Source: Cymodocea nodosa (Eukaryota; Streptophyta; Magnoliopsida; Alismatales; Cymodoceaceae). Taken from it: 64,000 bases of DNA. The first letter of the stretch is position 1. Each line of letters begins with the position of its first letter. The notes beneath the pieces are model-generated. The model did not search any database, was not told the DNA's origin, and saw only the letters and a program-made list of their open reading frames with translations. The stretch lies in assembly GCA_036874045.1 (NCBI GenBank), contig CM072336.1, forward strand, positions 27,107,501 through 27,171,500. The letters run 5' to 3'. Of the stretch, positions 13,786 to 26,958 are shown piece by piece. The translations under genes were made by a program, and so were the position numbers.

Positions 13786-15978
13786 TTATGCATCATTCTT
13801 AGCAGAAATATTTAAATCAGGACCAAAATTGATATGAATTCCTTTCTTTGCACATTCTTGTACTAGCTTGTTGACTTCCTCAACCTTGCCCAAGGATAAA
13901 AGTGCATCTGCTACTGGGGCATAAAGGTGAGACTCTGGGAAGTAGCCACAGGCTTCAATTGCTTGGATAATTTCACTGGCCTCATCGATTTTTTTGGCAT
14001 CACAGAGAGATTTGATAAAAACATCACATGTATGATTATCTGGAGTAATACCAAATCTCATCATCGATTCAAAAAGATTTTGAGCTCTTCTAATCATTTT
14101 CATCTTGCAGAAGCTCACAACAAGTGCATTAAAAGAAAAGCCATCTGGACTGATACCATCATCTTTCATCTTCATAAACAATTTCATTGCTTTACTGACT
14201 TGCCCGGAAGCACAAAGGGATCTGATCATGAGATTATATACCACAGCATTTGGAGAGATGCCCCATTCATTCATCTCAGCAAAACAACTGAAAGCATCTT
14301 CAATCTGATAGGCTCGGCAAAGACCATCAATTATTGAGCTAAATGTAAAAATGTCTGGTTTAAATCCATGAAGTAACAACATCTTCAAAAGTTCACGGGT
14401 TTTATTAACATCCCCAACTTTTGAATAGCCACTAATTAATGTGTTGAAAGATATGAGACTGGGAGAATAACCATGTTGAAGCATCTGTGCGAAAATTTCT
14501 AGTGCCTCTTCCATCAATTTTGCTTTGGAAAAGCAATCAATCAAAATATTGAAGGATACAACACTACATACAATCCCACTAGAGATCATCTCACTAACAC
14601 GTTGGCGTCCATCTTTGACCCTTCCCTCCTTTAATAGAGCAAGAATGAGCATATGGTATGTATCAAAACTAGGTTTTCCACCTCTAGTAAGGAAATCATC
14701 AAATATACAACAAGCCTCGGTAAGGTGTAAGCTTCTAATATGACAAGGCATGATGATGCCGAAAGCCCCAGAATCTGGCAAGTACCCCCTCAGGTCCATC
14801 CTGCTCAAGAATTCTCGCATTTCTCTAGACATGTTTCTCTTTGAGAGGCAATACAGCACATCTCTACAAGCATTCTCATGCAGAACAGGTTCCTTTTCCA
14901 TTAGTTCTGTTAGCAGAGAATATGCCTTCGCTGGACTGGAACATTGAAAGATACCATGAACCAGAGTCCTATATGTGGCATCACTAGGATGTACAGTATT
15001 CTTCCTCATCATCTCCAGTACCTGCAATGCTTCGTCAATCTTCTTTGCTTTGCAAAAGCCATCCACCAGCATTGTATATGTAAACACATTTGGGGCATAG
15101 CCTGAGCCCTCCATTTGTTTCAACAGCCTGAGTGCTTCGTCAACTATACCCCTCTTACAAACTCCATGAATAAGCATGTTGTACGTAAATCGATCTGGGT
15201 AACAATTATCTGAAGGCATTTGCTGAAACTTAAAATAAGCCAAATCAAGCGAATTAGACTTGACCAACGCATCGATAACTGCATTATAGACCCTTGTGCT
15301 AGGCCTCAACTCCAAGAACGACATCTGGCCAAAAATCTCTAAAACATACCTCGCGAGACCAAGTCTTCCCCAGCTACCGAGCAAAACACAGAAACAATCC
15401 TCAGTAAATTGGCACCCAGAACTCCTCAAATCCTCCAGTAGCTCAACGGTAAGCACCACTGGTCCTTTCCTCAGCAAAACATCCAATAGAGCACTCCTAA
15501 CAGACCGTTCTTTCATCAACCCAGCGCTACAGTGTGAGACCCAAAGATAAAATTTAAGCGAAAGAAGGGGATTTTCCTGGCACCGCAAAACTCTAACAAC
15601 CAATTGAGGATCCAAACATCCTCCAATCGATTCAATCTCTGCATCGAGCATCGAAAACCAGTCCTCTCTAACAAGCAGAGCCGAAATACGAACTGGATCG
15701 ATGGATCTTACCTCTTTCTGCCTGTTTTTTGCAGAAAAGTGGCATCTTGGAGATTGTGAACTACTTCTGGTGATGGAAAGGGCATGCCTCTGAAAAAGCC
15801 GACGCTGTGATGGAGGACATGGAAACGTACCTCTGGACGGAGGAGTAGGAGAAAAGCGAACAACGTCGCCATCGGAGGACGGTTCATTTCTGCTGCGCAG
15901 CGACGGGAGGAGCTTCTCCAGGGTGTGGATTCCCCGATCAGTGGACCGGCTGACGCGGGGATGCTTGAGGCGTCTCAT
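13786..15978 (-). CDS. PPR40: P-class PPR protein, PPR40 (At3g16890)-like, mitochondrial
   Basis: A single-exon gene of 730 residues. The N-terminus (about 1-85) is rich in Arg/Ser and poor in acidic residues until about residue 32, as in a mitochondrial presequence. From about residue 190 to 715 there are tandem 35-residue pentatricopeptide repeats with the usual YNxLIxGxCK and PDxxTYN patterns (for example RVYNAVIDALVKSNSLDLAY near 229-248). No E, DYW or SMR domain follows, so it is P-class. The VYNAVIDALVKSNSLDLAYxKFQQM segment and overall layout match Arabidopsis PPR40 as I remember it. PPR40 is linked to respiratory complex III and oxidative-stress tolerance. The C-terminal tail after the repeats is unconserved. 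The gene reads intact. Membership of the PPR family is certain; the PPR40 orthology is likely but not proven. Confidence 0.92.
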   Translation of the reverse strand: MRRLKHPRVSRSTDRGIHTLEKLLPSLRSRNEPSSDGDVVRFSPTPPSRGTFPCPPSQRRLFQRHALSITRSSSQSPRCHFSAKNRQKEVRSIDPVRISALLVREDWFSMLDAEIESIGGCLDPQLVVRVLRCQENPLLSLKFYLWVSHCSAGLMKERSVRSALLDVLLRKGPVVLTVELLEDLRSSGCQFTEDCFCVLLGSWGRLGLARYVLEIFGQMSFLELRPSTRVYNAVIDALVKSNSLDLAYFKFQQMPSDNCYPDRFTYNMLIHGVCKRGIVDEALRLLKQMEGSGYAPNVFTYTMLVDGFCKAKKIDEALQVLEMMRKNTVHPSDATYRTLVHGIFQCSSPAKAYSLLTELMEKEPVLHENACRDVLYCLSKRNMSREMREFLSRMDLRGYLPDSGAFGIIMPCHIRSLHLTEACCIFDDFLTRGGKPSFDTYHMLILALLKEGRVKDGRQRVSEMISSGIVCSVVSFNILIDCFSKAKLMEEALEIFAQMLQHGYSPSLISFNTLISGYSKVGDVNKTRELLKMLLLHGFKPDIFTFSSIIDGLCRAYQIEDAFSCFAEMNEWGISPNAVVYNLMIRSLCASGQVSKAMKLFMKMKDDGISPDGFSFNALVVSFCKMKMIRRAQNLFESMMRFGITPDNHTCDVFIKSLCDAKKIDEASEIIQAIEACGYFPESHLYAPVADALLSLGKVEEVNKLVQECAKKGIHINFGPDLNISAKNDA

Positions 15979-16764
15979 GTTCCCCCGCCGGAAGGGTTTC
16001 AGCCGTGAAGGCCCCGAAGCACCATCGGAGCGGTGGCGGTTAAAATCTGGACTCGAATATTTTTTTTTTTTTTATGAAATTTTTGTAGCATTTATATTTT
16101 TCAAAGAATTCTATTGTAACGAGGTCGATTAAATTAAAGAAAAAAAAACTCCATCTATAAAAGATAGCTGTTTAAGTAACAAAGGCGAGATAAATAAGAA
16201 AACACAGAAAAGAGAAAGGTCTTAATAAAAGAGAAATTAATTTACACCTTTTTCTTCTTTAGCCTGCCATTGAGATTAGAGTTGCCTTAGATTGGAGTGT
16301 GTTTTATTTTGATTGAACTTCTTTTATAACATTGACATTAACGTCGGTAATCAAATTTTTTATCCAAAAGACAAAATTTATTAAGCAGATATTCTCAAAA
16401 TCATTATTGCTGTAAACCCATAGATTTCAAAGAAATGCAAGAAGAAAAGAGTATCAAATTGATTTAGGAAAGATTAAGGTAGAGGAAGGAGGTATGCTTA
16501 AAAATATATAAAAGAAAGTCAATCTTTAAGTAAAAAAAAAAGCCTTTGATATAATTCAACCACACAATCCATGAAAACATGATTATTGTTTCCCAAGTAA
16601 AAGTTGTAACGAAAGCAATAGCTATCTTCATGTTAAACCTTTTCTCCTAAGATTTTTTTATGAATAATTTGTCATGAATATTAAAAAATGATGGAAAGAA
16701 AATAATGGAATATCATAGAAAATAATGGAAAAGAAAATGACGAAAAATAATGAAAAATTAGTAG
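15979..16764. other. Upstream region of the PPR gene, then AT-rich spacer
   Basis: The GC-richer first 60 bases are presumably the PPR 5' leader. After that the sequence is AT-rich with no gene. From 16680 the motif GAAAATGATGG/GAAAATAATGG recurs and continues into the neighbouring MITE-like element. Confidence 0.35.
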
Positions 16765-16770
16765 TAAATC

Positions 16771-17295
16771 AAGGTATTTGTGCACAAAATAGAAAATGAC
16801 AGAATTTGAAATACATGTATTTTTACATAGAATAGAAAATGATGAAAAATCATATAATATAAAATATATATGTTTATTCACAAAATAAAAATATTAAAAT
16901 TAATAAATTAAATTTTTTTATTTATCTACAGGATAGAAACTAATAAAATTTATTATAGATAATACAAGATAGAGTCATTGTGATAATTGTTACAACATAA
17001 AATACATTCACATAATTGTTTCATATATCTCTCATCATATCAATTCTCATGATAAATAATTTCTATATCAAAATTACATGTTGATATATTATGTGATAAT
17101 TCATATTTTCTTTTCTTTTATTTTCTATCAATTTTAGAGATCAGAATGTTGAAAAATAAAAGAAAATTTTTCTTATATATCGAAGGAAAATGATGGAAAA
17201 TCATTTGATACACAAACATTTAAAAAATGATGAAAAATTTTCCTTAATTTTCCTTTCCGACATTTTCCACTATTTCTTAGGTATACAAATACCTT
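16771..17295. mobile_element. MITE-like element with 11-bp terminal inverted repeats
   Basis: The left end AAGGTATTTGT (16771-16781) is the exact reverse complement of the right end ACAAATACCTT (17285-17295). Just inside both ends are similar GAAAATG(A)C stretches in inverted order. The six bases TAAATC precede the left end (16765-16770) and follow the right end (17296-17301), as a target-site duplication would. The interior is AT-rich and non-coding. The superfamily is uncertain. GAAAATGATGG-like words also occur just outside the left end, so the true boundary could lie further out. Confidence 0.5.
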
Positions 17296-17301
17296 TAAAT
17301 C

Positions 17302-20300
17302 GAACTATAACTTTTAACTTGAGCTTAATCCCTTTACCTTTTTCATATTTACTTATATAGACCATAACTTAAGCCCTCGTTCAACAAAAATCGTGTAACA
17401 AGAATTTATAGTGAAAGTTCCATTAGCAATTAATTCCCAAGTAATAATGTTAGATCTATTAGAGAGGTTAACTAAGTTGAAGGTATTTGAAAGTGACGTC
17501 ACCTTCGCTAGACCAAATAATGTTTGATTTTGAAGTTTTCTTTAAACATTGTTTGAATTAGCTGCTTCGACGTCTCCATGGTTTTAGGGCAATTTAGAAG
17601 TTGATATGATGAAGGGTATTTGAGCTTGAGTACATAATTTACCATTCAAGACTTGAGCAGAAAGTTGGAATGAGAGGATAAATATCTTCAATGCATCTCG
17701 TCATCGAGGATGGTTTAGTAGTGGATTTATTGAAGAGGGAGTCAAAAGTAGATAGATCTAATAATTTCATTTTATAATGACTTTTTATTAAATCAATTTA
17801 TCTTTGAGAGCAAATGAGAAAGTTTTAAGATTGTAGATTCTAACTCTCTGCTTTCTTTTAGGTGCATTTACAACTACTATCAAATACTTACTCCTGTAAG
17901 AACTTTAAAGTAACTATGTTTGGGTGGAAGTAGAACTAGAATAGGTGACCAACTAGGAAGTTCTTGTGCAATATTTATAGGTAGTAGTGTTGGCTCTGCT
18001 CAAGCATTGATAAGCCATAGGTGTATGCACTATCTATCTAACACATGTGTCATTATTACAGGCCTTGCTTTAGTCAGTATTCTCAATCAAGTTGGTGGAT
18101 GGGGTCAATTAAGGTATTCTCAACTAATTAAGAATCTTTACAGAATAAAATGCATGATACTTGAAGTAGTTTAACATATTAAGATTTAACAAGGACTTCT
18201 GCAAGCTTTTGATTCTTTAGATATTCTTAGTGTATATCAAACTGTTTTAATATCTTTTATGATTCACATGACATTAACTTTATAGATATTCTCGGTATTT
18301 ACCAGACTATTTGAACTATTTGATTATGTAAGGAGGATAAAAAAAAACTATATTTTCTTTCAACGTATAGATTTGACGTAATTTGATCCAAGTATATATG
18401 AGTTTTCCAGCACTTGATAAGCCTCAAAAAAGAAAAAAAAGAAAAAGAATTATTTTTCTGCTCGTGAAAGAAAAATAAAATATATTAACGATAAATATTG
18501 TATTTAAAATAAATATTAAAAAAAGAAATATTTGTATGTACTTCTGTTGTTAATAAATTTTAAGTTCATAGGATGAGCACCTGTAACGTTTTTTTTTTAT
18601 GTGAGTGCCTGCAACGAATTTTTAAATTTACGATAAATATTTAAAAAATATAGTATCTTGATGGATACTTCAGACATTTTTTAAAAAAATATTGAACTTA
18701 AATTTTTCTTTTTAAAATATTCTTATGAGATAAGGGAAGACCAATCACGTTATTTGATATAAAGTAAAACATGACTGACGGAAAACAGTCTTGAATGGTT
18801 GATATCTCACAAAAGAGGAAAATTAGAAAATATACTTATTTGTTTTTTTATTCTTGTATTATTCCGATTTAAGGGAACTCCATCATTACCATTATTTAGT
18901 TTTTCTTTTTAACTTTTTAGCTTCCTCGTACTAAATTATATGTATAACTTTCTATGTAAATCATGGTTCATATTTTTTTTATTAGAATAAATGTATTTTT
19001 CAAGTTATTGTATATTATTTGTAATAATTATGTGCAATTAATGTGAGGTGCAAGCTCAATCTTTTTGTTAGACGCTATATTTTAAAATGTGTTCAGATAA
19101 ATATAAATGAAAGTATAGAAGAAGGAATTATTTGATAATTTCATATTACATCCTTATTATTAGGCATGCAAATTTGATACATACATCACATATATGTTGA
19201 TTTTCTAGTATCATATATAAGTATAGATCTCTTCACTCGTTTTCAAATAATTTTGAATTAAATTGCCACATTTCAAACACATTTATTCCAAGTACAATTT
19301 TCGTCTTCCAAACCTTTTTTTTCAATTTTAGTCTTTGATATAAAAATGGAATAGACCTGTTGCTTCATTTTTTCTGTTTTTGTGTTCTGGAGAAGACAAT
19401 GGCACACCACCTTGGACAACAGTATGCCCTCTGTGGTTTTACCATATTGGGGTGAAGATGTCAAACAACTTTCAATTGCTCCCTCTATTGGGAAAAAATA
19501 CCTTTTTGTTTGATGATTTATCAATCAGCAAATACTTATTTAATAATATATATGTGTGATTTTATTAACCAAACACGTCTGGTTTTTCTTTCCCCCTCCC
19601 CACCTCTCTTGTGAGATGCATAGTAGAAACCAATCCAGCATTTTGAATCACAAGAAAAAACTAATGGGCATGGGTTTCTTTCCCACACAAGGAAAAACCA
19701 CATCTTGCTGTCAATTAGTTAATGAAAAAATAAAACCAATCACGGTAAACAAGCAAGCTTTGTTTCCTCTGGTCAGTTTTCTAGTTCGGTATGGAATTAT
19801 CCTTCTGCACCAGATGATAAGCGTGTCTCTTCGAAATTGATCAAATATTCTGACTGATGTATTCCAATAAACTTGCATTATCTGCAAGGTTATAGAATCT
19901 CCAAATATATTTAAACTTTATTTTTTAACGGACCCGACACAATCAAAGGGAGTGAGGAGATGAGAGCATGACTGCCTAAGATGGAAACTTCACAGAAAAC
20001 TTATCTTACTTCTAAAAATGAATTCCCAAAATGGGTATGGGTATGGATGAAGGGACCTCAATTAGAATACGCAAGGATGATTTTATTAGATGTATGTCTA
20101 TATAGTCACGGAAACAGAGATGAAAGAAAATTTCAAAGGTCTTATTACATACATCATTAACGATAAAACCTGAAAAATGATCAATCTTTCCGAAGAAAAA
20201 AAATGAAAATAGAGATGGAACAATTTGAAATAGTCTATAGATATACTCGGCAAATAATAAAGATTATCATTGGGAAAATGAGGAATAATATATTTTAAGC

Positions 20301-20643
20301 TTCTACAGGAAGCAAGAGAAAACGCCTTGCCATATGAGTATATGACATTATCTTTTCATAAAAAAAAACCTTGTTATATGACTATTTTTCCAAAAAATCG
20401 CCTTGTTATACTTATATGACGTAAAACAGTAAAGCTCCTAGTGCAGACGTGCACACAAACATATAGAAATAAATTCCTAAGAACACCAGCAACAGAAGAC
20501 ACACTAGGCACTACAATTAGTTTTTCCTTGAAGTCCGAGAAAACGAAGGAGAAGCATGTTATCTCACTCTTCTTTCTTCTCATGTAGGGCTTTTTTTTTC
20601 AAAAAAAAAAAACCACAAGCGTGAACCCCTTAGCAGGTGAGAT
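17302..20643. other. AT-rich spacer, no recognised gene
   Basis: ORFs of 83-94 codons at 17920-18174, 19273-19524 and 19556-19840 match no family I recognise and have no supporting splice structure. The last few hundred bases before 20644 are probably the RER1 3' UTR. Confidence 0.4.
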
Positions 20644-23572
20644 TCAGTCACTTTGGACGGCGACGGTGTCACTTGAATTCCCTCCTTTCCCTATGTAACG
20701 CTGCTAAGAAGATAAGAAGCATTATCGAATTTGAACCAACTAGATGAAAAAGCATTTAAACAAAAAAGTGGGAATGCTGGATACCTGTTTGCCGAATGTA
20801 AATGGAACATATTTGTGTTTTATCATGTGGTGTATCTGCCTCTTCATCGTGAAAGTAAATAGAACAACCCAGTAGAAGAGCAAAATTGGCCAAAATACAG
20901 GAATATCAAATATGGGAAAGAATGTCGCCACAAATGCAATGCAAAACGCTTTTGTAATGGAGTACCTGAGTAAAGTGTGGGAAAAAAGGAATTATGAACA
21001 ACTTGTATAACGGTAACTTTCCTTAAATAACGTTGAGAAAGAAATTAAATTAGGTCAGACCGTAAAAGCCAGAATATAGTCCAATTCAACAATCATGTCC
21101 ACGTGGAAACATGAACAATGCTTGTAAAACTGGGGATCAGTCATCAGAACGTCATGACATTTATATCTGTAGGTACATTGTGACACTTGTGACATACAAG
21201 TGACTGCAAAAGCACTTAGCCTGGATAATTGAAAATTCCCTTGGAAATAAAAAGAGCTGGCACATGTAAAACAAAATTATTCATCAATCACACTCTCACT
21301 TTACATCTTTACCAGTAATTATTTTCAAATACATGAGCAATGAAGATAAAAGCTTTTTAAATTATATACCATGGGTAGTATATAGAAGTAACCAGGGACT
21401 CTGGATCCCTGGGCCCAGAAACCCAGGTGCCCTTGCATCTTGTAATTCTTGAATAAATTAATTAATTTAGTCCTTGCAACCCTTTTTGTAGGGCATTTCT
21501 ACTATATGTTCACAATTCTTGACTAAACTAAGATGGTGCAAACTCATGATCTCAATTTAGGCTAATCTTTCCAGGCTAAAATCCTACCCTTTTGCACCAT
21601 TCACCTTCACCACGTATTTTTCCAAGGATGATTTTAGATGTCTGAATGCTTGACTAATTTCTTGGTTGTCCATTTGAATAATTATGTGCTTCCAGATAGT
21701 ATATGAGAAGTTAACTGCCTTTTGGCAAACAAAGATTGGAATGCAACTATGAACTTGCTTTCTTCTTTACATGCCTCGTAAAGAAGGTTTGTGCTCATCT
21801 TGAAATGTTAAAAATCATGAAAGTGTGAAATTGTCAACTAAAAAATAGCGATTCAAAGCATACTTTATGGTATGCACTAAGGTGTCCAAGTTCTATTTTT
21901 ACATTGCATTTTTTATGTAATAATGCATTTTTCATTATTTTTATTTTTATTTGTTTGCTATCTTATTGATATTTTGAGGATTCTTTTCAGATATTTGGCC
22001 TCTTCAATCTTCGTTTGTGATTTGGTTTAATTTTTGCACTGTCAGAATTTTTTAAGAGCTTTTGATTACCGATTTTTTTGAAAGTTATTTGATTAGTGAT
22101 GTTGACATATAAAAGCAATTATTTCTGATATTGACTTGTGTATTTAATTATATGTTAGTGATCTATTGTTATTAGGATGAGATTTTATTAGTGTGTTTAA
22201 ATATAAACAGAATATTTAACTCCAATTTAACCACCACCTAAGCATTTCCAAGAAGCACACACAAGGATCTCTAAGCCATCTCCATGGCACCTTACGTTTC
22301 TGAAATTTTCAAATCACTCGACAATAAATTGTATTGCTGATATTAAATTATTATAGCTCGGGCAAAATTGGATTTATGCATTGATGAACTTTGTGAATTT
22401 ATCCATATAAATGCCCCTATGTTGCAACTTTTAGGTTTCATCAAATATTCTTACAGAAAAGCCTTAACCTGCATTTGTAAATGCCATCACCCAATTGCCA
22501 TTCCAAGCACATCAATGCTCAGTCAGGTCAAGGAAATGTTATCAAGGCAACTAGGCGCCATAACGGTGAGTGGAGATACCAAAAGTTCCTAGAGGTAATG
22601 AATATTCAATTTTTATATATCCTACAAATTTCTTACATATTAATATACTAATCTATTAATAAGTCGATATAATTTTCTAAGATTAACGACAACGCTCTAA
22701 TTGTAGGAAGCTGTTAATAATCTCCAAATCAATAATCACTAGTAATAAGTTGACAATAAAAACATAACAAAATAAATAATAAAAATAATCTTAATAATAA
22801 GTCAAATATTAAATAAAAATACAAATAACCAAGGAATTCAACTTTGTTTTCATAATCTCATTTTGTGGTCCATCACTGCTCTCTTCTCTTCGGTTAATAA
22901 TAGTGATATAATCCGTCCATTCTTTTAAGTTTAACAACGAATAATCAGGGATACCATTTTCATCTTTAAAACTACCACCTCAGAAAGAGATTTCAATTAG
23001 TGCAGTCTACCATTCTAACATCGAATATTCACAATCAAAATCCAATTAACTAGCAATAATATATTTAGGCAGCACATGAACGGTACAAAAAACCTAAGAA
23101 AAAAAGGAGAAAGTCCAAAATCGAATCCTCGTCGTTTACCGAAAACCGAACAACCAGATCCAAAATTAGGGGAACCTTACCAGAACTTAAACTCGGGAAG
23201 ACGCCGTACAAACGGCCTGAACTCGTCGGAATCCGTGACAGGGAGCGAGGGGCCATCTGGATTGAGAAGCCCTTGGATCTCAGGGTCATCCTGGGGGGAG
23301 AGGAAGGCGATCAAGAGGTTGAGGAGGTAGATACCAAGGGCGTAGGAAACGACGTAGAAGCCCTCGAGGAGGTAGACTCGGAGGACGTAGACGAAGGCGA
23401 CGGCGCCGAACGCCATCCACCGGCGCAGGACATGAGGGGAGGATTTGTCGAGGAGGTACTGGTATCGGATGGACAGGGCATGGATCCACCCGGAGAGCAA
23501 GGGGACGACGCGGAGGGCAGAGGAGGACGAGGGTTCTCTTCCTCCTCCTCCGACTTCCGCCGTGGAATCCAT
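20644..23572 (-). CDS. RER1: RER1 family ER-retrieval receptor of the early Golgi
   Basis: Three exons on the minus strand (23572-23181, 20965-20785, 20700-20644) give 209 residues. The Trp codon at the first junction is split TG|G, and all borders are GT-AG. The protein has the RER1 fold: an N-terminal [13 protein letters not shown] stretch, two membrane segments at about 52-68 and 71-92, the hallmark [18 protein letters not shown] (about 114-131), then TKAFCIAF and two more membrane segments, then [15 protein letters not shown] and a short hydrophilic tail ending QSD. Family knowledge: RER1 cycles between cis-Golgi and ER, recognising transmembrane-domain retrieval signals. I chose ATG 23572 because MDST fits known RER1 starts and family length. 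An in-frame ATG at 23629 would add 19 residues. Exon 1 is GC-rich and exons 2-3 AT-rich, a monocot-like gradient. Intron 1 is 2.2 kb. Confidence 0.95.
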
Positions 23573-25170
23573 AGACCAGTGGTGCCGTTGTCCCCAACCC
23601 TGCCCGCCCGCCTCCTCCTCCGCTCCCACGGATATGTCCGACGATAATTAGAGTCTTGACATCAATAAATAGATTTATCATTCAATCGTTTATTATTATT
23701 ATTATGAAGCGATGTCAAATAAAAGAAAGAAAGCAGAAGAAGACTAAATCAAAATAACAAGAAGAAAATCAAGACGCTAATTCTTTTCGGGTTTTGCCCA
23801 TCGAATTCGGAAGGCCATTTATTTGCTAATTATTTTTTAAGGTAAATTCTTCTAAGATTATAATAAATTATATCAAAATTAGCACGAATTTATAGTAAAT
23901 CATTAAATAAATTCAAGCACAATCTAGTTGGGTACGTTAGAGGTCATAAAGATTTCTCACTTATCAGGATTTCTTTGATGGTTAATTAATGGAAAGGGAG
24001 GGGGGAGGTTGAAATTATTTGCATTTGCGAGTTAAATTTTCTATCTCATCTGATGGTTTGGGAATTACAACAAGAGAGAGAGTTAAATAAATCTACCATT
24101 GAAGAGTTTTATCCGAAGTTCTTCAGAAAATGTCATGAACTTAATGGAAGCTCAGAGGTGATATTACATTTAGAAGAGCTGAGATACTAGACTCTATCCT
24201 TACACCAAAAGATATTTTCATGTTCATTGAATTGCACTGATCTTCATTCATGTATTTGATTGAGCCAGGCAATGAATTGCTATTGTTAACAAAATACTAT
24301 CATTATTTTTTCAACGGTAGTTTATTTATTTATTTATAATATATTTTCTAAAATCGAACACAAAAAGAAGCTATAAACGTCGTCGTCTTTAATCAACATA
24401 CTATCGTATAACCTGTTAAAAACACTACCATTAGAAGAAGAAAAAAATGGTAGTGTTGCTATTACTTAACTTTACCTAATCACCACTTTACTAACTTAAA
24501 CTTTGAAATACCTCAATTTATAATAATAATTCGAGACAAAATCATTCTTTGAATAAATATTAGTTGCAATCTGGATAAATATGAATTATAATCTACTCTA
24601 GATAAGTGTCACCTAGGTATAAATTACTTTTAACTATTATACATAAGGACGTTATAATGAACAGACCACATTTTTTAACACGTTAGTTAAGTCTGGGTTT
24701 AATAGGTGGCAAAAAATGAGATTTGGGAACACCAAAAAGATAATTTTTATTATAACGATGCCTTTATTTTTGACTAATTCTATCTATGAAATCTAATTTA
24801 AAACCTTTACGAGGATAAAAATATTGAAAATTCAGAGGATCTTGATTTGGTTGGTGGAAATCAAGGAACTAACACTAATTTTCCTCTTTATTTTTTTCTT
24901 CTTCACGACCTTTTCTTGTGTCGTTTTGTCACACAGACCAAGGAACTTCAACTGCGACTCTTTCTTGTAATTGTGTGTGTGTGTGTGTGTGTTTTTTTTT
25001 TTAATTTAATCTTTTCACTTCTCATGGGAAATTTTTTTTTTTTTTTTTTTTTACGTAACGTTTCGTTGGTGCAAACTTTAAAATACGTGGATTGTTGCTG
25101 ATAAAATAACGATCAGGTTATTTTTATATGAAAAATTCTAAAAAGAAAACTTTTATTTATGTGGGTGACG
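23573..25170. other. Spacer between divergent RER1 and COX17
   Basis: This holds the upstream regions of both genes. Beyond the RER1 leader it is AT-rich with no coding region. A (GT)9 run occurs near 24973-24991 and a long T run at about 25030-25052. Confidence 0.4.
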
Positions 25171-25447
25171 TAAGCAATGACATCACCACCATCAGACATC
25201 TGCCGAGAAACGCCTCCCTCGCTTCCTTGGCTTTATTTTTCCACCGCCAGCTCTTTTCCTCAGCCTTCCACCGGTCCAGCTCTGCCCTCTTCGTCTTCTT
25301 CTTCTTCTTCTTCTTCTTCTTCTCCGACGTCTGTCTCCTTCTCGATCGCTATCCACCAACCAGCCTTCAACCGCCCTGCCCTAGAACGACTGGCAGCGTT
25401 AGGGTTACTCTGGACCGTGCAAGTGTGTCATCGAACTGTTGTTGAAA
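25150..25447 (+). promoter_or_regulatory. COX17 promoter end and probable first (leader) exon
   Basis: A TGACGTAA element lies near 25166. It is followed by a balanced-composition, CT-rich stretch with a (TTC)n tract at about 25299-25323, typical of a plant 5' UTR. A strong donor GTAAGT begins at 25448. The stretch stays open in one frame (from 25177) with a long poly-Ser run from the CT repeat, but this looks like leader rather than protein. Its link to the COX17 coding exon is inferred from position and orientation. Confidence 0.5.
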
Positions 25448-25999
25448 GTAAGTTTGACGTCTGTCTGTTTTTCATTTCCTACTTCATCACCTCCTGTCTC
25501 GTCACCATCGATTCAGAAAGTAGGCAAATGGTGCACGCTTTCAGTGGTGTTTCTTTGGTTATCTTCTAGGATTTGTTGGTATCCGTACCAGTTATATCAT
25601 ACAGACGTGATTTTTATTTGATGATTTTGCGTAAATCACATAAAAGCACGAGAGAATATGCGCAATGATTACTCGTTATTAGATAAAATAAAGGAGAGCC
25701 GCTGATACCCTTTTTGATTAAATCTGTTTCTTGATTTTTTCTGTTTTAAGTTCCTTTTTATGCACTTCTGTCCATACAATTTGTATTATCAGTATTAAAT
25801 CATATCATTGTTAATTATATGATTTTGTTAGTGTTTAATTGTGTTTGCTGCTATCATCTCATCATGCAATCAATTTCTTCTGAAAATCACAAATCATCAA
25901 ACAAAATCGTAATTCTTTTTTATTAGGTTTTTGAAATGTGATTGTAGGCTAATGTAATAGAACTACTACTAGTTTGAAATTCGATATATAGGAAACATG

Positions 26000-26620
26000 C
26001 TGATTGTTCTCAAGGAGTCAATAAAGTAACTAAAGAGTGTGGTGAACACTTTGAAAGTGGGATGGAGTCATGCAAGGTCACATTTCTGTATCAAAAATAT
26101 AGGCGAATACACCACAATCTATAACCCTTCACACCAAAATCAAAGCTCAAGAAAATATACTTTTTAGCTCCAGCATTAAACTTTCCATCATCACAATGAA
26201 CATATGCAGGGCATTAAAAAACTCTCATAGTCTGTAGTAGTGCCAGATATACCTCTTATGGAGTCTGAAAATCTATGGATGCTGATGGAGATTGATTCAC
26301 CAAGTAGTAAGCAGTAGACATAGCCTTGACCTAAACAGACTTACAAATACCTTCATTTAACCGCGTGCATCGTGCCCTCTCCACTATGGTTTGATTCATC
26401 TGCTCTGTCACCCTATTCTGTCGAGGACTATAAGGTGGGTGACACCCAATGCCTTCATTCCTAGAGTATTCATCAAATTAAATATTACAAAACTCAAAGT
26501 CCATTATCTATTCTAAGCCATTTAATTTTCTTTCCTATCTATTTCTCCATTAAAGTCTTCTAATGTTTGAAGTACTTTAAAGCTTCATTCTTGTGCTTTA
26601 GCATATAACCTGTAAGTCAC
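26000..26620 (-). mobile_element. Ty1/Copia retrotransposon fossil (integrase region)
   Basis: On the minus strand, broken reading frames match the Copia integrase core and its C-terminal side in order: KWLRIDNGL, then a PYSPRQNRVTEQMNQTIVER block (normally PQQNGVAERMNRT), then AYYLVNQSPS, IDFQTP, CPAYVHCDDGKFNAGAKK and GVKGYRLWC. Several in-frame stops and shifts (for example inside KSV*VKAM) mark it as dead. No LTRs were found. It lies antisense inside the inferred COX17 leader intron. Confidence 0.88.
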
Positions 26621-26958
26621 AACCTAACAACCTAAAAATGTGCGTGTGTTTGTCCTACCCCACTACTTGTTTTACTCACGTGGGTTGTTTAATTGAATGT
26701 ACATCCCATGCCGGTGGGTCTTGAGGTTTCAAGAGACCATTTTCATTTGCTATCTCCTTTTTTCTGAATGTGTATTGACGTGTGAGACTGTTCATGGTGG
26801 TCATATTGGTAGAATAATGGCATTCCAAAGAAGTTACATTTTTTTTTTATAATTTTTCTTCTAGATTTTACCTCTTCATTGAATTTTCCATTATTTTCCT
26901 TGTGAAATCAAACTCAAAAAGTTTTCTTTAAACCAGATTTTAGTTTTTATGTGTGTTG

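Noticed and set aside
17920..18174. 84-codon open frame, suspected transposon remnant
   Set aside because: No RT, integrase or transposase motif could be read in any frame around it.
23076..23681. Several long overlapping open frames on both strands
   Set aside because: They are shadows of the GC-rich RER1 first exon and leader. Only the RER1 frame has family residues.
25177..25569. 130-codon open frame with a poly-Ser run
   Set aside because: The Ser run is the translation of a TTC/CTT leader repeat, and a strong splice donor cuts it. More likely COX17 5' UTR.
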